From Desarmillaria ectypa (lineage: Eukaryota; Basidiomycota; Agaricomycetes; Agaricales; Physalacriaceae), in NCBI GenBank assembly GCA_030407005.1, contig JAUDYN010000002.1, positions 2,604,001 through 2,668,000 on the forward strand: DNA of 64,000 nucleotides, given 5' to 3'. A program made the position numbers and the translations under genes. Shown one piece after another: positions 62,014 through 64,000 of the stretch (positions are counted from its first letter, which is position 1; every line of letters begins with the position of its first letter). Under the pieces are notes generated by a model. It was not told the origin of the DNA. It saw only the letters and a program-made list of their open reading frames with translations, and did no database searches.

Positions 62014-62375
62014 TAGGAGTTCCACGTAGGTCGGAAGATGTCTGGCAGTCCTTTAAGAAGCACGAGGTATAAATTTCCATTGCGAACAGGACCTGAGGAA
62101 GAGCAGCAATTTCCGTACAGGCCCCGATTGAACTGACAGTTCTCAGTACCTGCAAATGAGCTTGAAGGTACGATCCAGGTACTCGGATGAATCAGTGACC
62201 GCGCGCATGTGAACCTACGGGCCAGAACATTTTTGTGTTCGACAAATTGACTGCTGACAGTGATTGACCTGGTGATATATCAGGCCCAACTAATGAATTC
62301 GTGGAGGTGCGTGTCATTTAAAATATCCGACAACTCACACAATACTGTTACAAGTTTCTGTATCATTCCTTCTAT
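62014..62375. other. intergenic, no supported gene
   Basis: Spacer between protein D and the aldo-keto reductase, both on minus; presumably the promoter of D. No motif of note. Confidence 0.5.
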
Positions 62376-63345
62376 CTACGCTTCACCAAATACATGGCGC
62401 ATGAAAATCCGCTTGTGAAGCTTGCCTCCCGCTTCTTCGATCGCTGTTATATCTTCAGATGTCAGATCTGTTACGTCAGGAGTCTTGAGAGTCTCTCTGA
62501 TTCGCGCCGGCTTCGACGTGGTCCTGTATTTAGGTAAGTATAAAAAATTGCTCAAAGGGCAAAGTTCTGGCCGCACGTTACAACAAGGATACCTTTCTGG
62601 ATGAGCCACTTGGTGTAGACTTGACCGGGAGAGATCTTGAGACGCTCAGCGATCCCACTAACGACGGGGTCGAGCGGCCCACCAGGAGCCCGAACGATGG
62701 GAGTAAGTCCACCATATGAGGCAATGATAATCTTGTGCTCCAGGGCATACTTGTAGATGGGCTCGGCAGCTTTGAATACGTATGGATGGAATTCAATCTG
62801 GAGAAATATAAGGAACGAGTCTGATTGACTAATTGGGAACATACCTGATTTACGGCAGGGAGAATGGTCGCAACCTCGATGACCTCCTTCAAGTCTTCGA
62901 CTCTAAAGTTGGATACTCCAATGCTTCTCGTTAAACCTTCCCTCTTGATTTCTTCCATCTGCTTCCACCATGTTTTCAGCTCGCCTTTTGCTGACGTGGG
63001 GTCATGGATCAAGAACAGATCAACATATTCCAGTCCCAGCTTCTTCAGCGAGATTACCAGCGTATCCTTGATAGTCTGGCCCTCCGCAAGACTCTTCAAC
63101 TTGGTCGTCACATAGAGCTCAGAGCGGGGCTTTCCGGATGCCTTGATGCCTGCACCGAGGGAATCTTCATTCTCATACATTTGCGCACCGTCGAGGTGCG
63201 TCACACCGTTCTCGATGGCCACACGGACGGCGTCTGCAGCATTCTGCTTGAAAAGAGCGGTACCGGTACCGAATGCGACCCAGGGAATGGTGGTGCCGTC
63301 GTTGAGAGTGTAGGAAAGCATGTTAGATCGAACTAAGGCGCGCAT
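62376..63345 (-). CDS. aldo-keto reductase
   Basis: NAD(P)H-dependent carbonyl reductase of the AKR (beta/alpha)8 family. Start MRALVRSNMLSYTLNDGTTI at 63345 (MLSYTL at 63321 is an alternative). Catalytic tetrad residues are all in place: Asp and Tyr in HLDGAQMYENEDSLG, Lys in YVTTKLKS, His in VDLFLIHDP. Further family landmarks: GLTRSIGVSNFRVEDLKEVI, then after an intron IEFHPYVFKAAEPIYKYALE, IIIASYGGLTPIVR, ISPGQVYTKWLIQKGILVVT. A second intron precedes TTSKPARIRETLKTPDV (cofactor-phosphate region) and LTSEDITAIEEAGGKLHKR. The GGLTP loop variant is found in fungal AKRs related to the 2,5-diketogluconate reductase group. Intact; physiological substrate unknown. Confidence 0.9.
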
Positions 63346-64000
63346 GAATAGCGACTTGGACGGTCAGACGTGGGCCATTATTTATACCACAAATGACGCG
63401 ATAAGTCGCTCTAACCTTAGTAATCCAAGTGCTCATGAGAACATCTACCCTGGGTTTCGGCCGAACAAAGGACCTGCCCTAAACATGTACCCCAAAAACG
63501 CCACGACAACAATTTTGGCTCTCATCTTTTAACAACTACCAGGCGCCGTACATACCACATGCTAGACTGTCCTTTTCTTCGACAGTCTCTCATCGCGGTG
63601 GCCTCAGATAGACGGTGCGCTCTTTGGCTGGACGTCCGTAGTTTTTCAATGGATGAATTCGGTCACCTAGCGTTCCGACACGTATCACTCTGTATCACAT
63701 CATCTATGGTTCCCCTCTTCGAATAGATCTATTTCGGTCAATGAATATAGCCACGATCTTCAGGTGACACTGGAAGGTCTCCACTGCCGAGGATGTATGT
63801 GGGCTCTACCTTTGCAACAGGATTTGTTGGCCTCCCGCGAACACGCTCTTAGAATCGGAGATTTATTTTATGCTAGTCCCCACACCACAAGTCCCATTTA
63901 GCCCGTCAAATGTGAATCGATGCCAACTTCATGTGCCCCAGTTGCTTCTTAGACGCCTTGCTGATGCTATTTCTTCGCCGAGGGCAGAATCACTACGCCT
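63346..64000. other. intergenic at right edge
   Basis: No supported gene in the last 655 bases; could contain promoter sequence of the reductase and of a gene beyond the window. Confidence 0.4.

Overview
The window is nuclear DNA of a filamentous basidiomycete, most likely an Agaricomycete (inference). The basis is intron-dense genes with introns mostly of 47-63 nt, many very short exons, and several families typical of mushroom-forming fungi: DUF6535-like membrane proteins, UMTA/LaeA-like methyltransferases with long disordered arms, and Cys-rich single-pass membrane proteins ending in low-complexity tails. All gene models below were spliced by eye from homology and GT-AG or GC-AG junctions; no database search was run.

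Layout. 1-12.5 kb is a compact housekeeping block: the 3' end of a Coq11-like NAD(P)-binding protein, mitochondrial GTP:AMP-type adenylate kinase, the N-terminal methyltransferase NTM1 (minus), the fork-protection protein Csm3/Swi3/TIPIN, a complete autophagy lipid-transfer protein ATG2 of roughly 2,000 aa, and the 60S biogenesis factor RLP24 (minus). 12.5-22.1 kb is gene-poor. It holds one copy of a 2.8-kb duplicated segment carrying a small acidic tail-anchored protein gene, a SAM methyltransferase, a MITE-like inverted-repeat element and an intron-containing tRNA-Gln. 22.2-43.3 kb is again dense: a FluG-type glutamine-synthetase-like enzyme, UTP21 and SRP receptor beta (divergent, sharing about 120 bp), GPI mannosyltransferase I, SAR1, a large LaeA/UMTA-like methyltransferase, glia maturation factor, an MFS transporter, beta-carbonic anhydrase and an inositol polyphosphate 5-phosphatase with a C-terminal membrane anchor. 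43.3-51 kb is gene-poor and carries the second copy of the duplicated segment with its own intact tail-anchored paralogue. 51-54 kb is a DUF6535-like gene with two inactivating lesions. 54.3-55.5 kb is ribosomal protein uL30 (RPL7), whose 160-nt intron contains a box C/D snoRNA. 56.0-62.0 kb is a cluster of four related Cys-rich single-pass membrane proteins (three on plus, one on minus), followed by an aldo-keto reductase.

The housekeeping genes are unrelated functionally, as expected in a fungal genome; several are linked only by shared promoters. The lineage-specific parts are the duplicated segment with its paralogous pair, the receptor-like cluster, the decayed DUF6535 gene and the MITE. 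Six introns appear to use GC donors, a high count for so short a stretch. I see no operon, CRISPR, phage or known defence system.
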